Shown in pieces: positions 10,837-19,015 of a DNA stretch of 64,000 nucleotides. The DNA is from Companilactobacillus keshanensis. GTDB lineage: Bacteria; Bacillota; Bacilli; Lactobacillales; Lactobacillaceae. Below the pieces are notes generated by a model. That model saw nothing but the letters and a program-made list of their open reading frames with translations, was not told where the DNA came from and ran no database searches. Location of the stretch: assembly GCF_003946205.1 (NCBI RefSeq), contig NZ_RHOS01000002.1, positions 62,001 to 126,000 on the forward strand. The letters run 5' to 3'. The first letter of the stretch is position 1; each line of letters begins with the position of its first letter. The position numbers and the translations under genes are program-made.

Positions 10837-11103
10837 TTAATCGTCTAATTCATAAGTAATTCTAACACCCACACGTGTTCCCACATAGATGTTTTGAAAA
10901 TGCAGATCTTCATCAGTTAAAAGTTTCAAAATAGCATCTTTATCTGAATAATTGAATCTGACACTCATACCACATCCAGCCGAAATCTTTCCAGGTGTCG
11001 AAATTATGCTGGTTTCAAACTCTTGTTTACTCTTTAAAAGTTCGTTTGTTGCAATCGCCTGGTGGGTAGTCGAAAATGTCAATAATCCAAATTTTGTTTC
11101 CAT
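10837..11103 (-). CDS. DUF3343 putative Se/S carrier protein
   Basis: A small protein of 88 residues with a conserved cysteine in the SAGCGMSVRF segment (around residue 44). DUF3343 proteins occur repeatedly in selenium-utilisation loci next to yedF and selD, and have been proposed as selenium or sulfur carriers. Here it sits between yedF and selB, 13 and 11 bases apart, which supports that role. No biochemical function can be stated from the sequence alone. Confidence 0.8.
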   Translation of the reverse strand: METKFGLLTFSTTHQAIATNELLKSKQEFETSIISTPGKISAGCGMSVRFNYSDKDAILKLLTDEDLHFQNIYVGTRVGVRITYELDD

Positions 11104-11116
11104 TTTATCTTAGCCT

Positions 11117-11710
11117 CTAATCTGGTCTTACGATACGATTCTGTTGTCTCATCATTTCAACAATGCTGAACATATTGGTAATGGTACCTACAGCTAACTT
11201 ATCTTTTAAGTTGAAGTAGTCGAGACATGCTCCACATCCCATAACTTTGACGCCAGCTTCTTCGAGAGCCTTCAAGTCTGTTAAATAATCTGATCCTTCA
11301 ACAAGTAATTTTACACCACCGTTATAACAAAGGATCTTATCAGGTAGAACATCTTGTTCAGTTAATGAAGATACGAACCCATGTAAGAGATTCTTACCAA
11401 GAGTATCGTCTCCATGCCCCATGATATCTGTATTGATCACAACGATATATGAACTGCCTTGGTCATTGAGGGAAGAACTTTCGGCTTGATCATGTGATTT
11501 TTCAGTTTTTTTCAGTGTGACAGTGAACTGATTATTATCACCTTTTTTAACATCATAGTCGTAGCTCTTTTGGTCAGCTAACTTCTTAAGATTTTGAGGT
11601 GCCATATCGTCGTCTACTAAAATTTCAACTTCATCAGTTTCTTTTAAAGCTCTTTTTGCCATAATAATTGGTGCTGGACAAACCTTATCTAACGCATTAA
11701 TTTTTTTCAA
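11117..11710 (-). CDS. yedF: Selenium metabolism protein YedF
   Basis: Two domains in 197 residues. The N-terminal TusA/SirA-like domain has the CPAP motif in KVCPAPI. The C-terminal DsrE-like domain ends in a cysteine pair, GCGACLDYF. YedF proteins of this two-domain form are markers of selenium-using bacteria and probably carry selenium from a desulfurase to SelD (inference from family and context). It lies between selD and the DUF3343 gene. A YedE-type selenium importer, a frequent partner, is absent from the window. Confidence 0.9.
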   Translation of the reverse strand: MKKINALDKVCPAPIIMAKRALKETDEVEILVDDDMAPQNLKKLADQKSYDYDVKKGDNNQFTVTLKKTEKSHDQAESSSLNDQGSSYIVVINTDIMGHGDDTLGKNLLHGFVSSLTEQDVLPDKILCYNGGVKLLVEGSDYLTDLKALEEAGVKVMGCGACLDYFNLKDKLAVGTITNMFSIVEMMRQQNRIVRPD

Positions 11711-11723
11711 AATTACACTCTCC

Positions 11724-12746
11724 TTATTTAACTACGATCTCTGAATCACCCTTCGGTACAATCTTACCAATTTTTGCACTGGGAAGCTCTAATTGGTTTA
11801 ATTTGTCTAATATTTCATCAGTATATTTTGGATCTACACTGAACATCAAACCGCCTGATGTCTGGGGATCAAACAGAATTTCTTCAAGTGCAGGATCATC
11901 GAAAGTGAAATCGATCTTGCCATCTAAGAAGATACGATTACGTTGGCCACCACCTGTTACTAATAGCTCTTCAGCACAATCATATGCAGCGGGGATCATT
12001 GGAATATTAGTTGAGTCTAGCTCAGCCGTATATTCGTCATGTAAAAATTCATTTAAGTGACCTAAGAGGCCAAATCCTGTGATATCAGTACATGCTGTAA
12101 CAGGATAATCTCTAATAATTTCAGCAGCGTATTTATTTAATGTTGTCATACTCTTTATGGCTTCATTAAACTCCTCTTCACCAATTTGCTCAGCTCCGTA
12201 TGCAGTCGTGACAATACCAACGCCCAAAGGCTTGGTTAAAATCAGATCATCACCTAATTTACACGTATCATTTCTCAAAACCTTTTTAGGTGAAACGATT
12301 CCGTTAACTGAAAGCCCGTACTTTGGACGATGATCTTGGATGGAATGACCACCTGCCAAGAAGCCACCGGCTTCAGTTACTTTCTCAAGTCCGCCTTTTA
12401 AGATCTTGTGTAAAATAGATTGATTCATTTCCTCAGGGAAACCGACGATATTCAAAGCTGAAACTACTGAACCACCCATTGCCCAAACATCACTAAGAGC
12501 ATTAGTAGCAGCAATTTGCCCGAATAGATACGGATCACTTACCATTGAAGGGAAGAAATCAATTGTTTGAATAATTGCAGTGTCATCATTTATTTTTAAA
12601 ATAGCAGCATCATCTGTTGTTTCAAAATCAACCATTACGTTTGGTTTTTTATCTTGATGTAGATCCTTTAAAATATTCTCTAATTTACCAGGACCAAGTT
12701 TAGCATTACATCCACCGCAAACAATTAATCTATCAGCTGTATCCAT
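11724..12746 (-). CDS. selD: Selenide, water dikinase (selenophosphate synthetase)
   Basis: SelD makes selenophosphate from selenide and ATP, the selenium donor for SelA. The protein has 340 residues from the ATG at 12746, preceded by GGAGGGG; an earlier in-frame ATG at 12761 overlaps that SD and is rejected. The catalytic pair is C13 and K16 in CGGCNAK, equivalent to Cys17/Lys20 of E. coli SelD. Some relatives encode Sec at this position, but here the codon is cysteine. AIR-synthase-type nucleotide-binding segments and HSIQD follow. It is the first selenium-metabolism gene after the prd genes. Confidence 0.96.
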   Translation of the reverse strand: MDTADRLIVCGGCNAKLGPGKLENILKDLHQDKKPNVMVDFETTDDAAILKINDDTAIIQTIDFFPSMVSDPYLFGQIAATNALSDVWAMGGSVVSALNIVGFPEEMNQSILHKILKGGLEKVTEAGGFLAGGHSIQDHRPKYGLSVNGIVSPKKVLRNDTCKLGDDLILTKPLGVGIVTTAYGAEQIGEEEFNEAIKSMTTLNKYAAEIIRDYPVTACTDITGFGLLGHLNEFLHDEYTAELDSTNIPMIPAAYDCAEELLVTGGGQRNRIFLDGKIDFTFDDPALEEILFDPQTSGGLMFSVDPKYTDEILDKLNQLELPSAKIGKIVPKGDSEIVVK

Positions 12747-12789
12747 AATAATCCCCTCCATATAATTTAATAAAACCTCAATTTAATAA

Positions 12790-13665
12790 CTAAGCTGTTT
12801 CTTTTTGTTTCAAACCTTGATAAAGCATTGATAAACCAGTATATGTAACCACTACGATAATTAGCCATGTTAGAACTGTCAAATCAAGACTCTTAACAAA
12901 CATAACGGCAATAACAACACCGACAATACCACCAATTGTGATACCTAAACTACCACGTCTGTTGTAGTCTCCTGATTTAACGAATTCTCTACTTGCAACT
13001 GGCATAAGTACAGCACATGAAGCCATCATGATAGGGAACGCAACTAGTGGATTCATTCCTAACATATAAACCAAAGCCATACATGGTGCGTACAAACCAA
13101 CACCGGCCGTCATAAGTGCACCCAAGAAAAAGTTAATAACAATGGCAATAACTAGGCTAGTGCCATGAAGTCCAAGGGCCGTATTACCAGCACCTAAAGC
13201 ATTAATAAATCCGACTTGTTTCAATAACATCAAAATGGCTGTTAAGAATAGTGCAATACCCATAATGATTCTAATGATTTTCTCATTGAATTTAGTCATA
13301 ACTTTAGAACCAATAAATGATCCAACTGCAGCTGCGGCAACCATTGATAACAATGTTGTACCTTCCATTTTAATGGCATTGATAAATAAGAATGCCTCAG
13401 TGATAACTGGAATTGTACAGGCAACTGTAAGTGTACCTGGAATCAATTTATCTGATTTCAAATACTTTGTAACTTTTAATAGCAACGTGGTAGGTGCATA
13501 GCTTCCGATACCTAAAGCATCTAAAAAGTTTGTAATTGCGCCAATTCCTGCTGCGACGGCAATATTTCCGTCATTTTCATGTCTATGCTTGTAGTAATCG
13601 GTAAAAAATATAATAGAAAAGTAGACCAATACTACTGCTAAAATAATTTGTACAATTAAAACCAC
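12790..13665 (-). CDS. TSUP (TauE/SafE) family permease
   Basis: 291 residues, strongly hydrophobic with about eight membrane segments, and a repeated pattern (AAGIGAITNFLDALGIGSYAP and MTAGVGLYAPCMALV) typical of the sulfite-exporter TauE/SafE family. It lies 16 bases after prdF and upstream of selD, so it belongs to the proline-reductase/selenium transcript. The family moves small anions such as sulfite, sulfonates or organic acids. In this setting it might export 5-aminovalerate or import a selenium oxyanion; both are guesses from context. Confidence 0.8.
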   Translation of the reverse strand: MVLIVQIILAVVLVYFSIIFFTDYYKHRHENDGNIAVAAGIGAITNFLDALGIGSYAPTTLLLKVTKYLKSDKLIPGTLTVACTIPVITEAFLFINAIKMEGTTLLSMVAAAAVGSFIGSKVMTKFNEKIIRIIMGIALFLTAILMLLKQVGFINALGAGNTALGLHGTSLVIAIVINFFLGALMTAGVGLYAPCMALVYMLGMNPLVAFPIMMASCAVLMPVASREFVKSGDYNRRGSLGITIGGIVGVVIAVMFVKSLDLTVLTWLIIVVVTYTGLSMLYQGLKQKETA

Positions 13666-13681
13666 GGTGTCTCCTCCTCTA

Positions 13682-14698
13682 CTACTTCAGTTCGAAACCT
13701 TTTGACAATGGGTCTGTTGGGTCGAACATAAAATTATTAAATCCTGTGATCCAGGCTGAACCAGTAACTTCTGGAATTACTGCTGGTAGTCCGCCTTCTT
13801 CTACTTCCTTAACTACACGGCCGTAGAATTTTGTTTCAAGGATACTTTCATAAACGAATTTTTCGTCAATATCAAGTTCTCCTCTAGCATGTAATGTAGC
13901 CATCTTAGCACTTGTACCAGTACCACAAGGTGAGCGGTCCACTTGTCCGTCACCAAAGACAACAACGTTTTGATATGTTGATTCTTCATCCTTTGGTTCG
14001 CCATACATTTCAACTAAATCAACTGTCTTAATGTAGTCCAAAGTTGGATGTTGAATTTCAACTTGATCATTAACTGCATGTAAGATCTTCATACCTACAT
14101 CAGCTAATTTTTGTGAATTGCTTGCTTCGATTTTTTCGTTAATTTCTGAAACTGGTAAAATTGCGAAGAAACTTCCACCAAATGAGATGTCCAAAGTGAT
14201 TTCCCCAATATCAGGAACATTAACTTTAACGTCTTTTTTGTATAGGAATGAAGGTACATTTTGGAACGAAACGCTTTCTACTTGTAGGCCTTCTTTTAAA
14301 TGTGCAACAGCGTGAACTAAACCAGCTGGTGTGTCTAAGACAACCTTCTTTTCAGTTGCGCCTGGTTCAACATCAACCATACCTGTTTCAACAATAGCTG
14401 TAACAGCAGCAATTGTGTTGTGACCACACATATTTAAGTAACCACCAGTATCCATAAAGACAATACCAAAGTCAGCTTCTGGATTACATGGTTCAAGTAA
14501 GAAAGCACCGAACATTTCATGATGGCCACGTGGCTCTAACATGAGTGATGTTCTAATATCATCATAATTATCGATCAAATACTGCTTCTTTTCAGCGATT
14601 GTATTACCAATAAGCTTTGGAATACCACCAGTAACAATTCTAGCCGCTTCTCCAGCTGTATGTGAATCGATTGCAGTCATGCTTCTACTAAATTGCAT
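13682..14698 (-). CDS. prdF: Proline racemase PrdF
   Basis: It interconverts L- and D-proline and so supplies the D-proline that the reductase uses. The 338 residues include the two catalytic cysteines of the racemase family: C91 in MCGHNT and C258 in DRSPCGTGTS. Keeping both cysteines argues for a racemase or epimerase rather than a dehydratase-type relative. It lies 12 bases after prdE. A hydroxyproline epimerase is the main alternative; the surrounding prd genes favour proline. Confidence 0.92.
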   Translation of the reverse strand: MQFSRSMTAIDSHTAGEAARIVTGGIPKLIGNTIAEKKQYLIDNYDDIRTSLMLEPRGHHEMFGAFLLEPCNPEADFGIVFMDTGGYLNMCGHNTIAAVTAIVETGMVDVEPGATEKKVVLDTPAGLVHAVAHLKEGLQVESVSFQNVPSFLYKKDVKVNVPDIGEITLDISFGGSFFAILPVSEINEKIEASNSQKLADVGMKILHAVNDQVEIQHPTLDYIKTVDLVEMYGEPKDEESTYQNVVVFGDGQVDRSPCGTGTSAKMATLHARGELDIDEKFVYESILETKFYGRVVKEVEEGGLPAVIPEVTGSAWITGFNNFMFDPTDPLSKGFELK

Positions 14699-14710
14699 TA
14701 TGTTTCCCTC

Positions 14711-15190
14711 CTATTTTGTAACTTGTCCATCTTTTCTCATTTTTAATTTTAATAGTCCCAACGCCTTATGAGCGTCTTTTTCATTAAGATTATTATCACC
14801 AACAATTTCGGTTTCAGTTCCACTTTTTGATTTATTAATATCTAATACAAATTTTGTGTGTTCGCTCTCGACCACAAATCCCGCTTGTTTACCAATAAAC
14901 TTCAGCCCAACGATACTGATACCTTTGTCACCGATCTCAGTCATAGTATTAATGAAATCCACATCGGAATTTCCCCAACCATCAGCTGAAATAATAGCTC
15001 CGTTAGTACGCATAGCCTCGAGCCAAAAAGCAGTTCTTCGACCTACCAGATTCTTTAGATAATTATCTTGGGGTGTTCCCACAAGGATAACTCCTTGAAA
15101 ATCTACATCAGGGTCGCTTGCTACAACTCTGACTAGTGGATCATGGAAATGATGCATAGTTGTTTCTTTTGTTGAAGGTCCAATACCCAT
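14711..15190 (-). CDS. prdE: PrdE, paralogue of the C-terminal (pyruvoyl) half of PrdA
   Basis: 159 residues that align without large gaps to PrdA downstream of its processing site. MGIGPSTKE here faces TCIGPASKE in PrdA, and segments such as GVILVGTPQ, DGWGN and the DNN/LNEKDAHKAL end also correspond. The cysteine that becomes the pyruvoyl group in PrdA is replaced by the start of this protein, so it should not form a pyruvoyl cofactor. It follows prdD by 11 bases, and the pair together mimic an uncleaved PrdA. Likely a structural or assembly partner of the reductase (inference). Confidence 0.85.
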   Translation of the reverse strand: MGIGPSTKETTMHHFHDPLVRVVASDPDVDFQGVILVGTPQDNYLKNLVGRRTAFWLEAMRTNGAIISADGWGNSDVDFINTMTEIGDKGISIVGLKFIGKQAGFVVESEHTKFVLDINKSKSGTETEIVGDNNLNEKDAHKALGLLKLKMRKDGQVTK

Positions 15191-15201
15191 TTTGCTACCT
15201 C

Positions 15202-15942
15202 CTAAACTAAGGCATGAATAGCACCATCGCGGTATTCATTCGCAGAAAGTAGAATGGGCATATTGTCCATATCAATAATGGATATACCTTTTTCAATACC
15301 GCCTGGCTCTTTTGCAAAAACCATGTTGTCGTACATGGCACCTTGTCCAGCTACTTCTTTTACGATAGCAACTTTCGGTTTACCCGGATGTTTAATATCT
15401 TCATATTCAAAGCTTTCAGCGGCATTGCGGCCGTTCATAACTTTTAATTCTTCTCTGATCGGTTGTAGAAATTGATCAGCACTATTAAACACCATTTCAC
15501 AGGTTTTACGATTGAACTCAAAGTCCGATTTCAAAGTCACATCAATTAAGATGATCTTATCATCAGAACTAGGGGTACCATCTGTATCAAATTTAATTTT
15601 TTCATCAAGATAGCCATCTGAAGAACCAAATTCATGCAATTGCACACCAGTTTCATCAGCACCGGTCAATATTACACTGACACCAGTCAATGTATTCGAC
15701 ATGCCATACCCAATATTACCCAAAACCTTTGTAGAGATTGGGATAACATCCATAATTGTATTTATTTTAAAATGGCAATCCTTGGGATCAACTATTTTGA
15801 TCTCAATGGATTTTAGCCGATCGTCAATATCAAATAATGGATGATCTGGTATTTCCATGCTGGTATTTGTTATATGATACTTTGGCCCAATTGTGACATC
15901 TTGCATTGAAAATGCATTTATAGTTAGAGTATTTTTATTCAT
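15202..15942 (-). CDS. prdD: PrdD, paralogue of the N-terminal half of PrdA
   Basis: 246 residues that match the large fragment of PrdA. Corresponding segments include the MDVIPI / MDVQPI stretch, LTGADETGVQ / LTGTDENGVQ, FGSSDG / FGSSEG, VAIVKEVAGQGAM / VVIVKEIMGQGAM, and the end, GAIHALV / GGIHALT. The protein stops exactly where PrdA is cleaved. It lacks the low-complexity acidic insert of PrdA. A strong hairpin separates it from prdB, suggesting lower expression than the catalytic genes. Confidence 0.85.
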   Translation of the reverse strand: MNKNTLTINAFSMQDVTIGPKYHITNTSMEIPDHPLFDIDDRLKSIEIKIVDPKDCHFKINTIMDVIPISTKVLGNIGYGMSNTLTGVSVILTGADETGVQLHEFGSSDGYLDEKIKFDTDGTPSSDDKIILIDVTLKSDFEFNRKTCEMVFNSADQFLQPIREELKVMNGRNAAESFEYEDIKHPGKPKVAIVKEVAGQGAMYDNMVFAKEPGGIEKGISIIDMDNMPILLSANEYRDGAIHALV

Positions 15943-15965
15943 TTGAAAATCCCCTTACTAACAAT

Positions 15966-15995
15966 AAAAGGAGGGAATATATATACCCTCCTTTT
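15966..15995 (-). terminator. Intra-operon hairpin between prdB and prdD
   Basis: A perfect 10-bp stem, AAAAGGAGGG with CCCTCCTTTT, around a 10-base AT loop, ending in a short U-run on the minus-strand transcript. It lies just after the prdB stop. Genes continue at once on the same strand, so it is more likely a partial terminator or a 3' stabiliser for prdC-prdB mRNA than a true end. Confidence 0.7.
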
Positions 15996-16004
15996 ATGGT
16001 CAAA

Positions 16005-16730
16005 CTAGACCTTAGCTATATATTCATATGGTAAAGGCACAATTTTTCCTGGTGAATCAAGAATTTCAAGTTGCTTCAAAGTGTCCTTAACAATGCCATG
16101 TTGCATTTCAACATTGTGAGGTTCACCGGCATTAGCACCCATTGGTACACGAGGAGCAGTTGCTCTAGGTGAACCACTTTGACGTACTACTGGAGGTAAT
16201 GCGGCAATTAAAATTGTAGGAATCCCAACGGATTCGATTGCTCTCTGCACGATCACGGCAGATCTATGACAAGTTCCTCAACCGGCAGTCATAATTACGG
16301 CATCAACATCTTCAGCCTTTAATTTTTTAGCAATTTCTGGACCAGTTTTATCTGTAAAGGCTTCGATGTCACCACCACCACCCATGAAACCATACTCAGT
16401 GGGAGCTAGACCTTTAATGAAGCCTTCATCTGCAAGTTCACGTAATCTATCGATTGGGAACATACAGTTAATATCTTTATTAACATCACTGTTATCGTAA
16501 CCACCATGTGATACCATTAAATCTTCCGCTTTTGTATCCCAAGGGATCTCACGGTAAGTTGTATCACCAGCTAAATTAAATCTTTTATCACTTTTTAGAT
16601 GAACACCAGCAGCAGTAGCAATTCCGATCTTCATATCTTTCAGCTTCTTTGTAACAGGTGCCCAAACAGGCTGAGGTGTGATAGGAACATAAATCTCTGA
16701 CTGTAAGCCATCATACTTCTTTAAGGACAT
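16005..16730 (-). CDS. prdB: D-proline reductase selenocysteine subunit PrdB (in-frame UGA = Sec151)
   Basis: The selenoprotein subunit of D-proline reductase, where the selenol attacks the substrate bound to the PrdA pyruvoyl group. The frame is open from ATG 16730 to a stop at 16005 except for one TGA at 16278-16280. Reading that TGA as Sec gives a 241-residue protein with TAG-U-GTCHRSA, a UxxC motif (U151, C154), followed by RAIESVGIPT and the SPRATAPRVPMG end. The length matches the ~26 kDa subunit of Clostridium sticklandii. A hairpin starts 15 bases after the UGA. The start overlaps the stop of the preceding small gene (TAATG). A conventional gene call would split it in two. Confidence 0.95.
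16244..16280 (-). promoter_or_regulatory. Candidate SECIS element of prdB
   Basis: Downstream of the UGA (16278-16280), after 15 bases, the transcript can pair UCUGC (16262-16258) with GCAGA (16248-16244) around a nine-base loop that contains GU. Position and size fit bacterial SECIS hairpins, which SelB reads immediately 3' of the UGA inside the coding sequence. The stem is short and unverified. Confidence 0.55.
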
Positions 16731-17032
16731 TATTCTTCCTTCCTTTCCTTAGTACGCTGTTTTATCTCAACTTGATGTTTTTTATAATCATCAATAGCTT
16801 TAACGTAATCTGCATTCGGGGTTTCGGATAGGACTTCGGGATAGGACATTAAGAATCCTACTTCATGGCCAATTTGTGGCTCATGTTCAGAAATCAACAT
16901 TCTCTTAGGTATTTTGAGAGTACCTAATCTTCCCTTTAATTCAATCATGACACCTGCATCTGTAACTTCTGAAATGATTCCTTCAAAAAGTCGTTCTGTA
17001 GATGCGTAATTTAATAAATCGTAATTATCCAT
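16730..17032 (-). CDS. CBO2463/CBO2479-type small protein of proline reductase loci
   Basis: 100 residues between prdA and prdB. The core (GIISEVTDAGVMIELKGRLG) looks like a short beta-barrel of S1/OB type, and the tail is charged (KKHQVEIKQRTKERKEE). Small proteins of this kind, named after Clostridium botulinum CBO2463/CBO2479, are found with proline-reductase genes. The role is unknown. Placement between the two catalytic subunit genes, with a one-base overlap to prdB, suggests a part in assembly, maturation or RNA binding for this enzyme (inference). Confidence 0.7.
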   Translation of the reverse strand: MDNYDLLNYASTERLFEGIISEVTDAGVMIELKGRLGTLKIPKRMLISEHEPQIGHEVGFLMSYPEVLSETPNADYVKAIDDYKKHQVEIKQRTKERKEE

Positions 17033-17051
17033 ACCAGTTACCCTTCATTCA

Positions 17052-18992
17052 TTATTCTTTTTCGTAGATTTCAAGTCTCTTTTTGCTCTTTGGCAATGAT
17101 TGCTCATTTGGAGCTCTGTCGATCTTGATTCCATCATGTTCTTCGATAACCTTAAGGTTATTTTCCTTAACATTTGGATTCCACTTACGTTCAGCTTTTT
17201 CAATCTTACCGCCAGCCATCTTTGTTTCCAACATAGCTAGAGCTCTGATTGCATCTTCTTGACATAATGTGTTATTCTCAAGAATTTCATTTTCAATACC
17301 TTGAGCAGATTTGTTATTATCAACCATTGCGTCCATGTACTTGTTACCAACAACAAGAGCACCTTGAACGGCACAGTATGACATACCAACAACTGGAACG
17401 CCTCTTGAACCAATTTGTTCTAGATGTGATGCAAAGTCAATATGGTTGTTACCAAATCCTTCAGTTGTAACAATAGCACCATCAAGGTCCATTGCTTCAA
17501 CTGTCATTCCAAGTCTATTTGAAACGTAGAATTTCTCAGTATTTGCTTGTGGTGAACCAACAAACAATACACCTACTAAGTCAATATCTTCGTCGTCCAT
17601 AGCAGCTTTAACCATTGGTTCACGCCAGTAGTGACGAGACATTTCCTTAGAAGCAGGTCCAATACATGTCAAAGCGTGGATACCACCATCTAATACTTCA
17701 AGAGGTGATAGCATGATTGGTAAGTTACCAAGGTCAACGTTAGGTTTAGCACCTAATGTACCGACAGGTTCTACGGGCATGATTAAGTTATCGTGCATAG
17801 CACCTTGTCCCATGATTTCCTTAACAATAACAACACGCTTTTGTTTTGGATGACGTACTTGTTTGAGCTCATCTTTCTTAGTAATAAGACTAGCATCAGC
17901 CTTCTTAAGAGCTTCTCTGATTTCTTGAGTAATAACATCAGCGGCTTTATGGGAAGCCAAAGGACCTACACGTTCCATGTTACGTCCTGCTTCAATTGTT
18001 ACTTGAGCTTTAATTAGGATTTCGCCTTTATCTGGAGAACCAGGGCGACCCCACATAATATTCTTGTTCATTTCACCTTCAGATGATCCGAATTCACCAA
18101 TTTGAACTCCGTTTTCATCTGTACCAGTTAACATAAAGACAGCTCCATCGATTACACGTGTAACACCTGTACCGATTTCTCCTTCAGTCTTTGTAGCAAT
18201 TGGTTGAACATCCATGATTGTTTCACTATATTTGTCATAATCGTCAGGTGTAATGATGTCTAAAGTCATATCTTTAACGATATCTTGAGTTTCAACAGCT
18301 TCTTCACACAAGTCTTTAGGTGTTCTAATAGTCAATGTTGTACCATTGATCTCTGTCTTGTCGCCAAATTCAACTTTGTCGATTTGAACATGATCACGTT
18401 CTAGCTCTCTGATAACTTTAGCTTCTACTTCGTCATCGTCTGATGAAGCATCTGCTGAGTCATTTGAAGCTGTAGCAACGGCGGCATTGCTGTCAGCTGC
18501 TAATTTAGCTTCACTTTGAGCTGCTGGTGCAGCTGATACTGCTGAGGCCATAGGAACTTCTAAATGAATTCCTTTACCTTCTGCAATATCGATCTTGATT
18601 GTTCCATTAGAAGTACTTGTAACAGAAGCTGGTGCAACTGTTGTTGGTGCAGTATTCACGTCTTCAGTAGCTACAGGTGCATTGTCTGCATCTGAACTAT
18701 CATCATCAGTTGATGCGTCATCACTATCGTCATCCATTGATTGAATATTTTCAACATTTGCAGGTGTTAAAGGAATAAGTGCATCTGTTGTTTCACTCAA
18801 TTTTGCGCCTAGTACTTGACCAATCTTTAAAACATCATCTGGTAATTCTAGAAGTCCGGAATCAACGTAGTCATCAAATAATGATGGATCTTCCAAATTT
18901 GGTGCTTCGATAGTAATTCCGCCCTCTGCTCTACAGCATAGGACAGCTGGGTCATTAATATGATCCATGGCTGTTTCTTTAGTTATAGACAT
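17052..18992 (-). CDS. prdA: D-proline reductase proprotein PrdA
   Basis: Precursor of the two non-selenium subunits. Self-cleavage before a cysteine in the conserved HALTCIGPASKE segment would turn that residue (C443) into the N-terminal pyruvoyl group that binds D-proline. The fragments would be 442 residues (about 45 kDa) and 204 residues (about 23 kDa), as in C. sticklandii. The total of 646 residues fits the family. Residues ~85-190 form an Asp/Ser/Ala-rich low-complexity linker. The ATG follows GGGAGGT. It is 23 bases after the true end of prdC and is homologous to the prdD/prdE pair. Confidence 0.95.
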   Translation of the reverse strand: MSITKETAMDHINDPAVLCCRAEGGITIEAPNLEDPSLFDDYVDSGLLELPDDVLKIGQVLGAKLSETTDALIPLTPANVENIQSMDDDSDDASTDDDSSDADNAPVATEDVNTAPTTVAPASVTSTSNGTIKIDIAEGKGIHLEVPMASAVSAAPAAQSEAKLAADSNAAVATASNDSADASSDDDEVEAKVIRELERDHVQIDKVEFGDKTEINGTTLTIRTPKDLCEEAVETQDIVKDMTLDIITPDDYDKYSETIMDVQPIATKTEGEIGTGVTRVIDGAVFMLTGTDENGVQIGEFGSSEGEMNKNIMWGRPGSPDKGEILIKAQVTIEAGRNMERVGPLASHKAADVITQEIREALKKADASLITKKDELKQVRHPKQKRVVIVKEIMGQGAMHDNLIMPVEPVGTLGAKPNVDLGNLPIMLSPLEVLDGGIHALTCIGPASKEMSRHYWREPMVKAAMDDEDIDLVGVLFVGSPQANTEKFYVSNRLGMTVEAMDLDGAIVTTEGFGNNHIDFASHLEQIGSRGVPVVGMSYCAVQGALVVGNKYMDAMVDNNKSAQGIENEILENNTLCQEDAIRALAMLETKMAGGKIEKAERKWNPNVKENNLKVIEEHDGIKIDRAPNEQSLPKSKKRLEIYEKE

Positions 18993-19015
18993 ATCCTGTC
19001 TACCTCCCTTGAAAA

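Noticed and set aside
11724-12746. SelD as a third selenoprotein
   Set aside because: The catalytic position is encoded by a cysteine codon (CGGCNAK); no in-frame UGA is present.
16005-16730. prdB as two separate genes or a pseudogene with a nonsense mutation
   Set aside because: The TGA sits at the catalytic Sec position of a known selenoprotein, the flanking frame is intact, and the full Sec machinery is in the same unit.
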